From assembly GCF_032918005.1 (NCBI RefSeq), contig NZ_CP136628.1, forward strand, positions 4,821,501-4,885,500: a stretch of DNA of 64,000 nt. The letters are read 5' to 3'. Position numbers and translations under genes: made by a program. This stretch comes from Bradyrhizobium sp. NDS-1. GTDB lineage: Bacteria > Pseudomonadota > Alphaproteobacteria > Rhizobiales > Xanthobacteraceae. The notes under the pieces are model-generated. The model searched no databases and was not told where the DNA came from. It saw nothing but the letters and a program-made list of their open reading frames with translations. Below, piece by piece: positions 35,040 through 43,644 of this stretch. Within the stretch, counting starts at the first letter, position 1. Every line of letters starts with the position of its first letter.

Positions 35040-35948
35040 TCAGTTCACCACGTACACGTCCGGATCTGCGCTCCAGCTCGGCTTCTTGAAGGCGTTGCGC
35101 AAGGCGGCCGACAGCGGGACGTTGTAGTTGAGGCCGTTCGGCGGCGTCGGCGACTGCAGCCATTTCTTGTAGAGCACCTCGATCTCCGGGCTGGCGTAGA
35201 GCTCCGCCGTGGCGCGATCGGCGAGCGCCTTGAACGGCGCATCCTCCCGCCGCAGCATGATCCCGTAGGGCTCCGGCTTCGAGAAAGCCTCTTCGCTGAT
35301 CATGAAGGCTTGCGGGTCCTTCGACCGCGCGATCGCGACCGCGAGCTGGACGTCGTCGAGTGCATAGGCCTGGGCGCGGTCGGTTTCCAACAGCAGGAAG
35401 GCCTCGGCCTGGTCCTTGGCCGGCATCACATTGATGCCGAGATTGCGCTCGGTGTTGACCTTGGCGAGCTGCGTCAGGTTGACCGACCCGGCCACGGCCG
35501 TGACCGCCTTGCCCTTGAGATCGTCGATGGTGTTGATCTTTGCAGCCTTCTTGGCTGCAAATCGCGTCGCACTGAGGAAATGCGTGTTGGTGAAGGCAAC
35601 CTGCTTCTGGCGATCGGCATTGTTCGTGGTCGCCGAGCAATGCAGATCAAGGGTGCCGTTGACCATCAGCGGAATCCGGTTCGACGACGTTACCGCGAGC
35701 GTATCGACGGCGATGTCGGGCATGCCGAGCTGCTTCTTCACGGCATCGACGATTTTCAGGCAGATATCCATGGCAAAGCCGACCGGCTTCTGGTTGCCGT
35801 CCAGATAGCTGAAGGGGACCGAGGCTTCCTGATAACCCAGCGTGATCTTCTTCGTCTCTTTGATCTTCTGGAGGGTGCCCGAGAGATCTTCCGCCGAAGC
35901 GGCGCCCGCAAGACATGTGGCGGCCAGGAGAACAGTCGTAAGACGCAT
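35040..35948 (-). CDS. amino-acid ABC transporter substrate-binding protein
   Basis: 302 aa with signal peptide MRLTTVLLAATCLAGAASA. The family 3 solute-binding pattern is clear: GYQEASVPFSYLDGNQKPVGFAMDICLKIVD, then LTVTSSNRIPLMVNGTLDL-like and TAVAGSVNLTQLAK-like segments, ending near YKKWL. GltI/AatJ-type proteins bind glutamate or aspartate in the periplasm. No permease or ATPase gene is adjacent, so it is an orphan that probably serves a transporter elsewhere. Confidence 0.88.
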   Translation of the reverse strand: MRLTTVLLAATCLAGAASAEDLSGTLQKIKETKKITLGYQEASVPFSYLDGNQKPVGFAMDICLKIVDAVKKQLGMPDIAVDTLAVTSSNRIPLMVNGTLDLHCSATTNNADRQKQVAFTNTHFLSATRFAAKKAAKINTIDDLKGKAVTAVAGSVNLTQLAKVNTERNLGINVMPAKDQAEAFLLLETDRAQAYALDDVQLAVAIARSKDPQAFMISEEAFSKPEPYGIMLRREDAPFKALADRATAELYASPEIEVLYKKWLQSPTPPNGLNYNVPLSAALRNAFKKPSWSADPDVYVVN

Positions 35949-36096
35949 CGGTGGCTCCTCAGGGAGTAATCGTCAACTGCGCCGGCGCGCAATCGTGCAA
36001 GGTGATACCCCAGAGCTGGACCGGTCGCCAGACCAGGTTCCGTCTACCAGCTATCGCGGTTTTCGATGCGCAGGTGCAGCGACATCATGCCCTGCT

Positions 36097-37530
36097 TTAT
36101 CCGCAGGTGAGCTGCCGCTCGAACCAGCCGGATAGTCGCTCCGACAACGGAAGCCACATCCGCTGGAAGTTTACGAATTTGCCGGCATTGGTCCGGTACA
36201 TGCCCCGCAGTTCCTGCTCGATCGCCGGCAGATCGACGCCGGCGCAGACCCCATCCCTCACGATCGCCTTCCCGGCAACGACAACCTCTCGCACCAGCGA
36301 GGCGTTGCCTCGCGCAAACAGCAAGGCCATGGGATCGGCAGGCATGATCCCGTCACGGTCGAGCCGATCAAGATCGATGACGACGAAATCAGCCGGATTT
36401 CCGGCGACGAGCTCGCCGCTTCCGGGTGCGCCGGTGGCGCGGCGCCCGTTGCGGATGGCGAGCGCAAACATTTCGGCGGGCGTCCATGTCGGCTTGAAGC
36501 CAAGGCCGCCATGGACCATCTGCACCAGCCGCATCTCGCGCAGGATGTCGTCGTCCTCGTCCAGCGCCAGCCCGTCGACGCCGACCGCGATCGCGCAGCC
36601 GCATTTGTGAGCGGCGGCAATCGGGGCGAGCCCCGAACGCAGATGCATGTTCGAGCTGAAATTGGTGACGATGCGCGTGCCGGACGCCGCAATCATCTCC
36701 AGCTCATCCGGCCTGGCGTGAATGCAGTGCGCGAGCGTCAGCCGCTCCGAGAGGAAGCCGATGTCGCGCAGCCAGCGCACCATGTCTGGAAAGTGCTGGT
36801 CGGCCCAGGCCCGCTGGTACACGGTCTCCAGCAGATGCATGTGGATGCGGCGGCCGGTCAGTGCCGAATTCTCGGCCACCGCCTCCAGCAGCGGCTTCGA
36901 GCACCATTGCACGCCCGCAGGCCCGAGCTGCACGTCCACCATCGGGCCGCAGATGGCAGCAGCAATCGCGTCGGTCAACTCGAGATATGCCTTGGGCGCC
37001 ATTGGCGCGCGGACGAAGAGATCGTCGATGGTCTTGCGGTCTTCGCGGGACAGACCCGAGAGTATCGGCTCGGCATCCCCATAGACGATCGGGTTCTGGT
37101 CGCGCACGGCCATCGCAAAGGCGATGCGGATGCCGACGTCGGTTGCTGCCTGCGCGACAGCCCTGGCTTCGTCGATCAGGGGCATCGTCCCGCTGGGGCG
37201 GGTGTAGTGCACCATCATGGCGGCGCAGCCGGCCTTGGCCGAGCGAGCCAAAGCAGACGCCGCGGTCAGGTACGGATCGACCGGCGTGCCGAGCGCGGTT
37301 CGCAGGATCCAGCTTTCCAGAGGCATGCCGACCGCACCGAACGACGACGCGGTGGCGCGGGCATGGTCATGTGCGTTGACGAAGGCCGGAATGACGAAGG
37401 AGCGGGGCCCATGCCCCGCCCCTTCGGAGATCTCGGTGATGACGCCGCCGTGGTGCCGCAGCACGACGTTATCGCTGACGCCGCGGTCAGGCCCATGGAA
37501 CAGGCTGGTCGCCGAAATCTCCGTGGCCAT
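36097..37530 (-). CDS. amidohydrolase family metal-dependent hydrolase
   Basis: 477 aa. The amidohydrolase fold begins with a composite beta-sandwich, then PAFVNAHDHARA with the first metal His. HMHLLETVY, LAHCIHARPDELE and AIGVDGLALDEDDD carry the remaining expected ligands. The last matches the cytosine deaminase/chlorohydrolase (subtype III) group. Substrate is unknown; these enzymes deaminate or dechlorinate heterocycles. Its stop is at 36097 and it is last in an operon with an SsuABC-type transporter (15 bases after the binding protein gene), so the transporter may import its substrate. Confidence 0.85.
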   Translation of the reverse strand: MATEISATSLFHGPDRGVSDNVVLRHHGGVITEISEGAGHGPRSFVIPAFVNAHDHARATASSFGAVGMPLESWILRTALGTPVDPYLTAASALARSAKAGCAAMMVHYTRPSGTMPLIDEARAVAQAATDVGIRIAFAMAVRDQNPIVYGDAEPILSGLSREDRKTIDDLFVRAPMAPKAYLELTDAIAAAICGPMVDVQLGPAGVQWCSKPLLEAVAENSALTGRRIHMHLLETVYQRAWADQHFPDMVRWLRDIGFLSERLTLAHCIHARPDELEMIAASGTRIVTNFSSNMHLRSGLAPIAAAHKCGCAIAVGVDGLALDEDDDILREMRLVQMVHGGLGFKPTWTPAEMFALAIRNGRRATGAPGSGELVAGNPADFVVIDLDRLDRDGIMPADPMALLFARGNASLVREVVVAGKAIVRDGVCAGVDLPAIEQELRGMYRTNAGKFVNFQRMWLPLSERLSGWFERQLTCG

Positions 37531-37545
37531 GAGCGTCTCCGGGGA

Positions 37546-38571
37546 TCAATTGGCAGTATAAACCAATTCCCGCTCCGCGCGCGGCGGCAGGAATTCGCGC
37601 GAGAACACCTCCGCCGGCGTCGGCGCGCGGGCGAGCTGATAGCCCTCGACCACGATGCCGATGGCGCGCGCCATGCGGTCATCCTTGATGTCGCCGATGC
37701 CGATCTCCTTCATCTCGGGCGAGACGATCAGCTTCTCGAACGAATATTGCAAGCGCCGCTTCTCGACATCCGCGTTGATGAGGTTGTCGTAGTTCACCGC
37801 CGCCTTCATGCCGGCATTCTGGTCCTTGGCGATCGCAATCGCCCCCTTGTTGATGGCACGCACCAGGCCCGCGACGGCCTTCGGGTTCGAGGCGATCAGC
37901 TTGCGCGACACCATCACGCCGTTCGAGTAGAGATCGAGCCCGTACTCACCGAACGAGAACCATTTGAAGTCCTTGTCCGGGTCCTGGCGGTTGAGCACGA
38001 GGTTGAAATAGCTGGTGATGTTGAAGACGAGCGCTGCATCGATGTCCCCCTTGATCAGCATCGGCTCCTGCAGGTTCGGCGCCATGTTGGAGATCTTGAT
38101 CTTCTCGCCGTCGAGACCATTCTTGCGCGTGAACACCGGCAGGAGGCGCGTCGTCGGCGTCCCCTGCGCGCCGCCGAGCGTGCGGCCTTCGAAATCCTTG
38201 ATGGTGTTGATGCCGCTGGACTTCTTGGCGACGATCGCGAACGGAGGCTGGTTCCACATCATGTAGACCATGACGGGCGCGTCCTTCGGCTTGGTCGAGG
38301 CGTTCTGGATGATGGCATTGACGTCGCCGAAGCCGGCGTCATAGGCGCCGGACATGATGCGCGTGACGGTGGCGCCGGAGCCTTCGCCCTGATCGATGAC
38401 GACGTTGAGGCCTTCCGCTTTGAAGTAGCCGTTGTCCTTGGCGTAGAAGAACGCGGCGTCGCTGCCTTGGGTCTTCCAGCCCAACGTGAACTTGATCGTG
38501 GTGTCCTGGGCCAGGGCTGCGCCCATGGACAGCCCCAATCCCATGAGCGTGGCAGCTACTCTTCTCAACAT
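37546..38571 (-). CDS. ABC transporter substrate-binding protein (SsuA/THI5/NMT1-like)
   Basis: 341 aa. The signal peptide MLRRVAATLMGLGLSMGAALAQ is clear. The mature part has the NMT1/SsuA pattern: FTLGWKTQGSDAAFFYAKDNGYFKAEGL, DQGEGSGATVTRIMSGAYD, and GGAQGTPTTRLLPVF. Family members bind taurine, alkanesulfonates, nitrate or thiamine precursors such as hydroxymethylpyrimidine. Given the amidohydrolase in the same operon, a pyrimidine- or amide-containing ligand is a reasonable guess. Confidence 0.88.
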   Translation of the reverse strand: MLRRVAATLMGLGLSMGAALAQDTTIKFTLGWKTQGSDAAFFYAKDNGYFKAEGLNVVIDQGEGSGATVTRIMSGAYDAGFGDVNAIIQNASTKPKDAPVMVYMMWNQPPFAIVAKKSSGINTIKDFEGRTLGGAQGTPTTRLLPVFTRKNGLDGEKIKISNMAPNLQEPMLIKGDIDAALVFNITSYFNLVLNRQDPDKDFKWFSFGEYGLDLYSNGVMVSRKLIASNPKAVAGLVRAINKGAIAIAKDQNAGMKAAVNYDNLINADVEKRRLQYSFEKLIVSPEMKEIGIGDIKDDRMARAIGIVVEGYQLARAPTPAEVFSREFLPPRAERELVYTAN

Positions 38572-38616
38572 CGAGACCTCTCCTCAGCTTCGTTGCGTGA
38601 TGATTGTTCAATTTGG

Positions 38617-39393
38617 TCAGGTGGCGATCACGTCGTTCTTGCGCGTGGCCCAGCCGGTGACGCGACCTTCGATCAGCGAGAACACCGCGTAGAGTGCGAC
38701 GCCGAGGCCGGCGAGCACGAACAGGCCGGCGAACACCAGCGGCACGTTGAAATTGGAGGATGCGGTCATCATGACGTTGCCGATGCCGCGGTTGGAGGCG
38801 ACCGTCTCCGACAGCACGGCGCCGACGAAGGCATAGGAGATCGCGACCTTCAGCGAGGCGAAGAAGAACGGCATGGTGCGGGGCAGACCAACATTCCAGA
38901 GGATATCGAGCTTGCTGGCGCCCAGCGCCTTCAACACGTCCTCGAGCTCGGGCTCGGTGGTGGCAAGGCCCGTCGCGATGTTGACCACGATCGGGAAGAA
39001 GCAGATCGACAGCGCGGTCAGCACCGCCGGCACCGTGCCCGAGCCGAACCACAGCACGAAGATCGGCACCACCGCGACCTTGGGGATCGATGAGAAGCCT
39101 ATCAGCAGCGGGTAGCAGGTGTCATAGGCCGTCTTGGAGACGCCGATGATGGCACCAAGAGCGACACCGAGCGCAACGCCGAGGACGAAGCCGAGCAAGG
39201 TGGTCGCCAATGTCTGCACGATGTGCGGCCACAACACCGGAAAACGCTCGACGAGCGTCGCGAACACCTGCGAGGGGCGCGGCAGCACCAGATCGGACAT
39301 GCCGGTCATGAGGCAGAACAGCTCCCAGCCGACGAAGAACAGCACGATCAGTCCCGCCGACCACGCCTTCTGCCTGACATCGATCCCGAACAT
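38617..39393 (-). CDS. ABC transporter permease (SsuC/TauC-like)
   Basis: 258 aa from MFGIDVRQKAWS; the frame runs further but the ATG at 39393 overlaps the ATPase stop by one base and fits the family. Six hydrophobic segments are visible. The EAA-like loop that contacts the ATPase reads VLKALGASKLDILWNVGLPRTMPFFFASLK. It forms the inner-membrane channel of the SsuABC-type system. The overlap with the upstream gene indicates translational coupling. Confidence 0.9.
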   Translation of the reverse strand: MFGIDVRQKAWSAGLIVLFFVGWELFCLMTGMSDLVLPRPSQVFATLVERFPVLWPHIVQTLATTLLGFVLGVALGVALGAIIGVSKTAYDTCYPLLIGFSSIPKVAVVPIFVLWFGSGTVPAVLTALSICFFPIVVNIATGLATTEPELEDVLKALGASKLDILWNVGLPRTMPFFFASLKVAISYAFVGAVLSETVASNRGIGNVMMTASSNFNVPLVFAGLFVLAGLGVALYAVFSLIEGRVTGWATRKNDVIAT

Positions 39394-40259
39394 CAGCCTG
39401 CTCCCTGCTCGCCCGCGCTGCGCGCATCCTCGATGAAGGCCCGCAGCTTCTGGTTCAGAGCGACGAAATCCGGCTCGAAGGTCATTGCCACGGTGCGCGG
39501 CCGAGCGAAGTCGACGCGGCTGTCGTCGAGGATGCGGCCGGGACGTGAGCTCATCACGCAGATGCGGCTCGCAAGGAAGCCGGCCTCGCGCAGATCGTGC
39601 GTGACCAGCAGCACCGTCGGCTTGTGCGCCATCCAGAGATTTTGCAGGATCGCCCACAGCTCCTCGCGGGTGAACTGGTCGAGCGCGCCGAAAGGCTCGT
39701 CCAGCAGCAGCATGCGCGGCTCGTGGATCAACGCGCGGCAGAGATTGGCGCGCTGGAGCATGCCGCCGGAAAGCTGCCAGGGATGCTTGCTGCCGAAGCC
39801 CTTGAGGCCCACCTGCTCCAGCAGCGCGTTGGCCTTGTCGCGAAACTCGGTCTTGCGCAGCCTGCGGAAGTTCGATCGGAACGGCTCGACGATCTTCAGC
39901 GGCAGCATGATGTTCCGCTCAATCGTCATCCACGGCAGCATGGTCGGATTCTGGAACGCCATGCCCACCCGCATCGCCCGCGCCGCCACCTCGCGGCCTC
40001 CGACGATGACCACGCCGCTGGTGGGCTGCACCAGGCCGCTGACGAGACGCAGAATGGTCGATTTGCCGCATCCGGATGGGCCGACCAGTGCGACAAACTC
40101 GCCGTCGGCGATCTTGAGCGTGGTCTTCGACAGGGCCGGCACGGCGCGGTCGCCGCGCCCGAAGGTCACGGAGGCGTCCGACAGTTCGATGGCGGTCCCG
40201 ACCGCACCTTGGGCAACGGCCCGGCCGTCAAACGTGGTTCTGGGTTGCATGCGCATCAC
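39393..40259 (-). CDS. ABC transporter ATP-binding protein (SsuB/TauB-like)
   Basis: 288 aa. Walker A GPSGCGKST is at about residues 60-68, signature LSGGMLQRANLCRAL near 165, Walker B MLLLDEPFGALD, and the switch His in VTHDLREA. The N-terminal 20 residues are variable; an ATG two codons later is an alternative start. It energises the NMT1-type importer and is the first gene of that operon. A TGCATGCA palindrome lies eight bases upstream of its start. Confidence 0.93.
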   Translation of the reverse strand: MMRMQPRTTFDGRAVAQGAVGTAIELSDASVTFGRGDRAVPALSKTTLKIADGEFVALVGPSGCGKSTILRLVSGLVQPTSGVVIVGGREVAARAMRVGMAFQNPTMLPWMTIERNIMLPLKIVEPFRSNFRRLRKTEFRDKANALLEQVGLKGFGSKHPWQLSGGMLQRANLCRALIHEPRMLLLDEPFGALDQFTREELWAILQNLWMAHKPTVLLVTHDLREAGFLASRICVMSSRPGRILDDSRVDFARPRTVAMTFEPDFVALNQKLRAFIEDARSAGEQGAG

Positions 40260-40267
40260 AACAAAAG

Positions 40268-40275
40268 TGCATGCA
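40268..40275. promoter_or_regulatory. TGCATGCA palindrome, candidate operator 1
   Basis: TGCATGCA lies just upstream of the ABC operon start. The same octamer recurs at 40372 and 41761, each time in an upstream region of this cluster. Confidence 0.45.
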
Positions 40276-40371
40276 AGCTAGATGCCAGACCCCAATTCCC
40301 GCCCTATCGCGCCGCTGATGAAGGAAGCGTCCCGGGAGCCGGATACGATTTGGGCAATCCCACTGCTGAAC

Positions 40372-40379
40372 TGCATGCA
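40372..40379. promoter_or_regulatory. TGCATGCA palindrome, candidate operator 2
   Basis: A second TGCATGCA, 67 bases upstream of the GntR start codon and in the same divergent gap. GntR/FCD regulators bind short palindromes and often control themselves. Confidence 0.45.
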
Positions 40380-40445
40380 ATTGGAGCGCCGAACTGGCGC
40401 GGGACTGTGCTAGGACGAGGTGTCGACCACTCCAGGGATTCGCCG

Positions 40446-41204
40446 ATGGCGGCGCGCCGCACCAGCAAGACTTCTGAATCGTCGGACAAGGTCAGCGTGA
40501 TCTGCCGTGCCTTGCGGCGCGCGATCATCGAGCAGGCTCTCGAGCCCGGCGCCAAGCTGCCGGAGGATGCGCTCGGCGACCGTTTCGGCGTCAGCCGTAC
40601 CATCGCGCGCCACGCGCTTGGACAGCTCGCCGCAGAAGGCCTGGTCGAGCTCCGTCGCAACCGGATCGCGGTGGTGGCGACGCCAAGCTGGCAGGAGGCG
40701 CGCGATGCGTTCGATATCCGCATCCAGCTCGAAGGCCTCGTCGTCCGCCAGCTCGCCGGCAAGCTGACCAAGAGCCAGATCGCCGAGCTGAACGCCCATG
40801 TCGAGGCCGAGGACCGCGCGCGCGGCAGCACGGATGCGGTCTCGATCCGGCTCGCCACCGAATTCCACATCCTGCTTGCGCATATGACCAACAGTCCGAT
40901 CCTGGTGCGCTATGTCAGCGAGGTCGCCTATCGCTGCTGCCTGACGCTGTCGCTCTACAGCCGGCCGCATTCCACCGAATGCGCCATCAACGAGCACCGC
41001 GCCATCATTGCCGCGCTCGCCAAGGGCGACGCCGTCAAGGTGATGGAATTGATGCACCATCACCTGGATTCCGTGGCCAATCGCGCATTGGTGGCCCCTG
41101 CCCCGCAACGCGGCCGCGATCTGCTCGATATCCTCGCCCCCTATGCCGACGAGCTGACGAGCGATCGCGTCGTCAAGCTGCCGAAGATGGTTCGCAGGCG
41201 CTAA
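40446..41204 (+). CDS. GntR family regulator, FCD subfamily
   Basis: 252 aa from MAARRTSKTSESS. The N-terminal winged helix is at about residues 20-80 (LRRAIIEQALEPGAKLPEDA, then DRFGVSRTIARHALGQLAAEGLVEL). The C-terminal FCD domain has a metal-binding pattern with EFHILLAH and a later INEHRAIIAALAKGD and MHHHL. FCD regulators sense organic acids or similar ligands. Divergent from the ABC-amidohydrolase operon and near a second amidohydrolase gene, it is the likely local repressor. Its stop codon lies inside the dispersed repeat that follows. Confidence 0.9.
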   Translation: MAARRTSKTSESSDKVSVICRALRRAIIEQALEPGAKLPEDALGDRFGVSRTIARHALGQLAAEGLVELRRNRIAVVATPSWQEARDAFDIRIQLEGLVVRQLAGKLTKSQIAELNAHVEAEDRARGSTDAVSIRLATEFHILLAHMTNSPILVRYVSEVAYRCCLTLSLYSRPHSTECAINEHRAIIAALAKGDAVKVMELMHHHLDSVANRALVAPAPQRGRDLLDILAPYADELTSDRVVKLPKMVRRR

Positions 41205-41299
41205 AGCGCGATTGGGATGAACCGTCGTCGCGCTTTAGGTGGTTGTTCGAGCATGGTCTTCTCGGAAAACCGCTGCGCGCATTTCCGTATCATGCTCTA
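41201..41299. repeat. dispersed alphaproteobacterial palindromic element
   Basis: CTAAAGCGCGA (41201-41211) pairs with TCGCGCTTTAG (41228-41238), and GAGCATG (41249-41255) pairs with CATGCTC (41291-41297). I recognise this two-hairpin type as frequent in Bradyrhizobium. The stop codons of both convergent neighbours fall within it. Confidence 0.8.
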
Positions 41300-41713
41300 G
41301 GCCTCGATCCCGCGCTGGACGAGTATCCGCTCGGCACTGTCGTTCCAGACGTCCATCTTCACGATCTGGCCGCCTCGCACGACGAAGCGATCGACATAGC
41401 GGTTGCCCTCGAACGGCGTGCCGTCCATCCACTCGCCGTAGAGCGTGCCGACGCTGTAAACGACGGTTTCGTCCGCCCCCGGGCAGACGTCGAACCGATC
41501 CATCTTCTTCTTGACCCAGCGATAGCGCTTCGCGTTGAAGCCGGTCGGCCCGCGCGGGTGATCGAACTCCCGTCCGCCGGTGAAGGTGATCACCGTGCCC
41601 GGCTTCATGTAGGCCGAAGCGGCGTCGGGATCGGGTATCATCGACGCCGTAAGATAGGCTTCGACGATCTCGGCGTCCGTCATCGGGCGTTCGGTTTTTG
41701 CGGGGGCGGACAT
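41297..41713 (-). CDS. SnoaL-like / nuclear transport factor 2 fold protein
   Basis: 138 aa. The NTF2-like pattern is visible: MTDAEIVEAYLTASMIPDPDAASAYM, GTVITFTGGREF, and later strands with VGTLYGEWMDGTPFEGNRYVDRFVVRGGQIVKMDVW. Such small alpha+beta barrels are isomerases, dehydratases or binding subunits. It is convergent with the GntR gene and divergent from the second amidohydrolase. Substrate is unknown; cluster membership suggests a step in the same catabolic route. Confidence 0.8.
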   Translation of the reverse strand: MSAPAKTERPMTDAEIVEAYLTASMIPDPDAASAYMKPGTVITFTGGREFDHPRGPTGFNAKRYRWVKKKMDRFDVCPGADETVVYSVGTLYGEWMDGTPFEGNRYVDRFVVRGGQIVKMDVWNDSAERILVQRGIEA

Positions 41714-41760
41714 GGTGGATCCTCCAAGGGTGTCAGCATTCTACAATTCACACCCCAAAC

Positions 41761-41768
41761 TGCATGCA
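41761..41768. promoter_or_regulatory. TGCATGCA palindrome, candidate operator 3
   Basis: The third TGCATGCA, in the divergent gap between the SnoaL-like gene and the second amidohydrolase. It is followed by an AT-rich CATTTTTT stretch. Confidence 0.45.
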
Positions 41769-41862
41769 CATTTTTTGGACAATTTGACGCCAAGAGTGCA
41801 CACAATCTGGAGCTGCCTGCCCCCAGACCTTCCGCTAGGCTACCACAGCTGAATCCGATGCC

Positions 41863-43104
41863 ATGACCACCCAGACCGCTTTCGACCTCATCTTCCGCAA
41901 CGCGCTGCCGCGCTCATCCGCCGCACCCGTCGATATCGGCGTGAAGAGCGGCCGTATTGCCGCGATCGAGCCGAAGCTCGCCTGCGAGTGCGTCGAAGTC
42001 GACCTCGGCGGGCGTCTCGCCCTGCCGGGCTTTGTCGACACCCATATCCATCTCGATAAAGCCTGCCTGCTCGGCCGCTGCGGGCATGACCACGGCAGCG
42101 TCTCGGATGCCATCCGCGCCGTTGCCGGGATGAAGCGCGATTTCACGGTCGAAGACGTCTATGCCCGCGGCGCCCGGGTGCTCGAACGTGCGATCGTGCA
42201 CGGCACGACGCGCATGCGCACCCATGTCGAGGTCGATCCGCGCATCGCCTTGCGTGGCTTCGAGGCGGTCCGGGCGCTGAAGCGCGATTATGCCTGGGCG
42301 ATCGAGCTGTCGCTTTGCGTCTTCCCGCAGGAAGGCCTGACCAACGATCCCGGTAGCGAAGACTTGCTGATCCGGGCGCTGCGCGACGGCGGCGAGGTGA
42401 TCGGCGGCTGCCCCTATATGGACACTGATCCGAACGCGCATCTCGAACGCATCTTCGACCTCGCGCAGGAATTCGACGTCGACGTCGACCTCCATCTCGA
42501 TTTCGACCTCGATCCTTCCTGGTGGCATCTCGACGAGGTCTGCCGCCAGACCGAGCGGCGCAATTATCAGGGACGCGTGGCGATCGGCCATGCGACAAAA
42601 CTCTCGGCGTTGCCGCCGGAGCGGATGAAGGCCGCCACCACGCAACTTGCGAGAGCCGGAATCGCGGTGACCGTGCTGCCCGCGACCGATCTCTATCTGA
42701 TGGGACGCGAAGCCACCCACAACGCGCCGCGCGGGCTGACACTCGCCCACAAGCTCGCGGGCGACGGCATCGTGTGCTCGGTCGCGACCAACAACGTGCT
42801 CAATCCGTTCACGCCGTTCGGCGATGCGTCGCTGCTGCGGATGGCGAACTTCTACGCCAATGTCGCGCACGCCTCGGTGAGCGATTTCGACACCTGCCTC
42901 GATCTCGTGACCGAACTGCCGGCGCGGTTGATGAATCTTGACGATTACGGCATCAAGCTCGGCAACCCCGCCGATCTCATCGTGCTCGACACGAGGGATA
43001 GCCGGTTCGCCATCGCCGAGCTGCCTGATGTGATGATGGGCTTCAAGAACGGCCGACAGACCTTTGTGCGACAGCGGCCCGCTCTGTTCCGGCCCGGGAG
43101 CTGA
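41863..43104 (+). CDS. amidohydrolase, cytosine-deaminase-like
   Basis: 413 aa. PGFVDTHIHLDKACLLGR carries the HxH metal motif in the form typical of cytosine deaminase-like enzymes. THVEVDP, DVDLHLDFDLDP and AIGHATKLSAL hold later ligands; the final Asp would be in the CSVATNNVLNPF region, where the usual GxD is replaced by ATNN, typical of one subgroup. It probably hydrolyses a cyclic amide or deaminates a heterocycle. Together with the other amidohydrolase and the importer it suggests a dedicated nitrogen-heterocycle route controlled by the GntR protein. Confidence 0.82.
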   Translation: MTTQTAFDLIFRNALPRSSAAPVDIGVKSGRIAAIEPKLACECVEVDLGGRLALPGFVDTHIHLDKACLLGRCGHDHGSVSDAIRAVAGMKRDFTVEDVYARGARVLERAIVHGTTRMRTHVEVDPRIALRGFEAVRALKRDYAWAIELSLCVFPQEGLTNDPGSEDLLIRALRDGGEVIGGCPYMDTDPNAHLERIFDLAQEFDVDVDLHLDFDLDPSWWHLDEVCRQTERRNYQGRVAIGHATKLSALPPERMKAATTQLARAGIAVTVLPATDLYLMGREATHNAPRGLTLAHKLAGDGIVCSVATNNVLNPFTPFGDASLLRMANFYANVAHASVSDFDTCLDLVTELPARLMNLDDYGIKLGNPADLIVLDTRDSRFAIAELPDVMMGFKNGRQTFVRQRPALFRPGS

Positions 43105-43275
43105 CGGCGTTTCCGGCGGAATCTCCAACGGTAAAATCGTCGGGGACGCGGGTGATCATCGGACCAATTCCTCCAGTTTTACTGTCGATTCCGGCCCAAA
43201 TCCGAGTCCGGTAGAATCCCGGACCGTAGCTGCGCGCATTGAACAAGATGCGGTCCGGATCATACTAAGGGCGCC

Positions 43276-43294
43276 CTGAACCATCTGGGTTCAG
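43276..43294. promoter_or_regulatory. hairpin just upstream of the 108-aa gene
   Basis: CTGAACC and GGTTCAG form a seven-pair stem with a five-base loop, ending nine bases before the start codon. It could influence translation or be the tail of an upstream transcript. Confidence 0.35.
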
Positions 43295-43303
43295 TCGGGA
43301 AGT

Positions 43304-43630
43304 ATGTCTATGTTCAGCGCATTCAGCAGCATCGATTATCGCTCCATTCGGGCCAACACGCCTGCGGAAACGGCCGTCAAGCGGCTGAATGGAATCGGCG
43401 AGGTCCTGTCGGATCTGGATATTTCGGCGATCCACACGCAAGACGACATGACCCGCGCGCTCTTGACGCTCGATACCGCGGACAAGTGCATCCGCATGAT
43501 CCTCACGGATTTCCGCACCGCGCCCGCCAAGGAGCAGGTGGTCCGCAAGGCCAAGAGCCTGGTCGACTTGATCGAGCTCGCCCGCGACGAAATCTCGAAC
43601 TATCGCGACGCCGGCAAAGTCTTGAGCTGA
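43304..43630 (+). CDS. hypothetical helical protein, 108 aa
   Basis: 108 aa, MSMFSAFSSIDYRSIRANTP start. Predicted mostly helical and charged, with heptad-like spacing in LDTADKCIRMILTDFRTAPA and KSLVDLIELARDEISNY. No signal peptide or membrane segment. No family recognised. It is transcribed alone, downstream of a short hairpin, and converges with the dehydrogenase gene. Confidence 0.6.
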   Translation: MSMFSAFSSIDYRSIRANTPAETAVKRLNGIGEVLSDLDISAIHTQDDMTRALLTLDTADKCIRMILTDFRTAPAKEQVVRKAKSLVDLIELARDEISNYRDAGKVLS

Positions 43631-43644
43631 ACGCGCGTGCGGCG

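Noticed and set aside
36511..39093. Very long open frame of 860 codons on the + strand
   Set aside because: It is antisense to an amidohydrolase, a binding protein and a permease gene, all with clear family motifs. Its residues (many Arg, His, Asp, Gly) are typical of a high-GC shadow frame.
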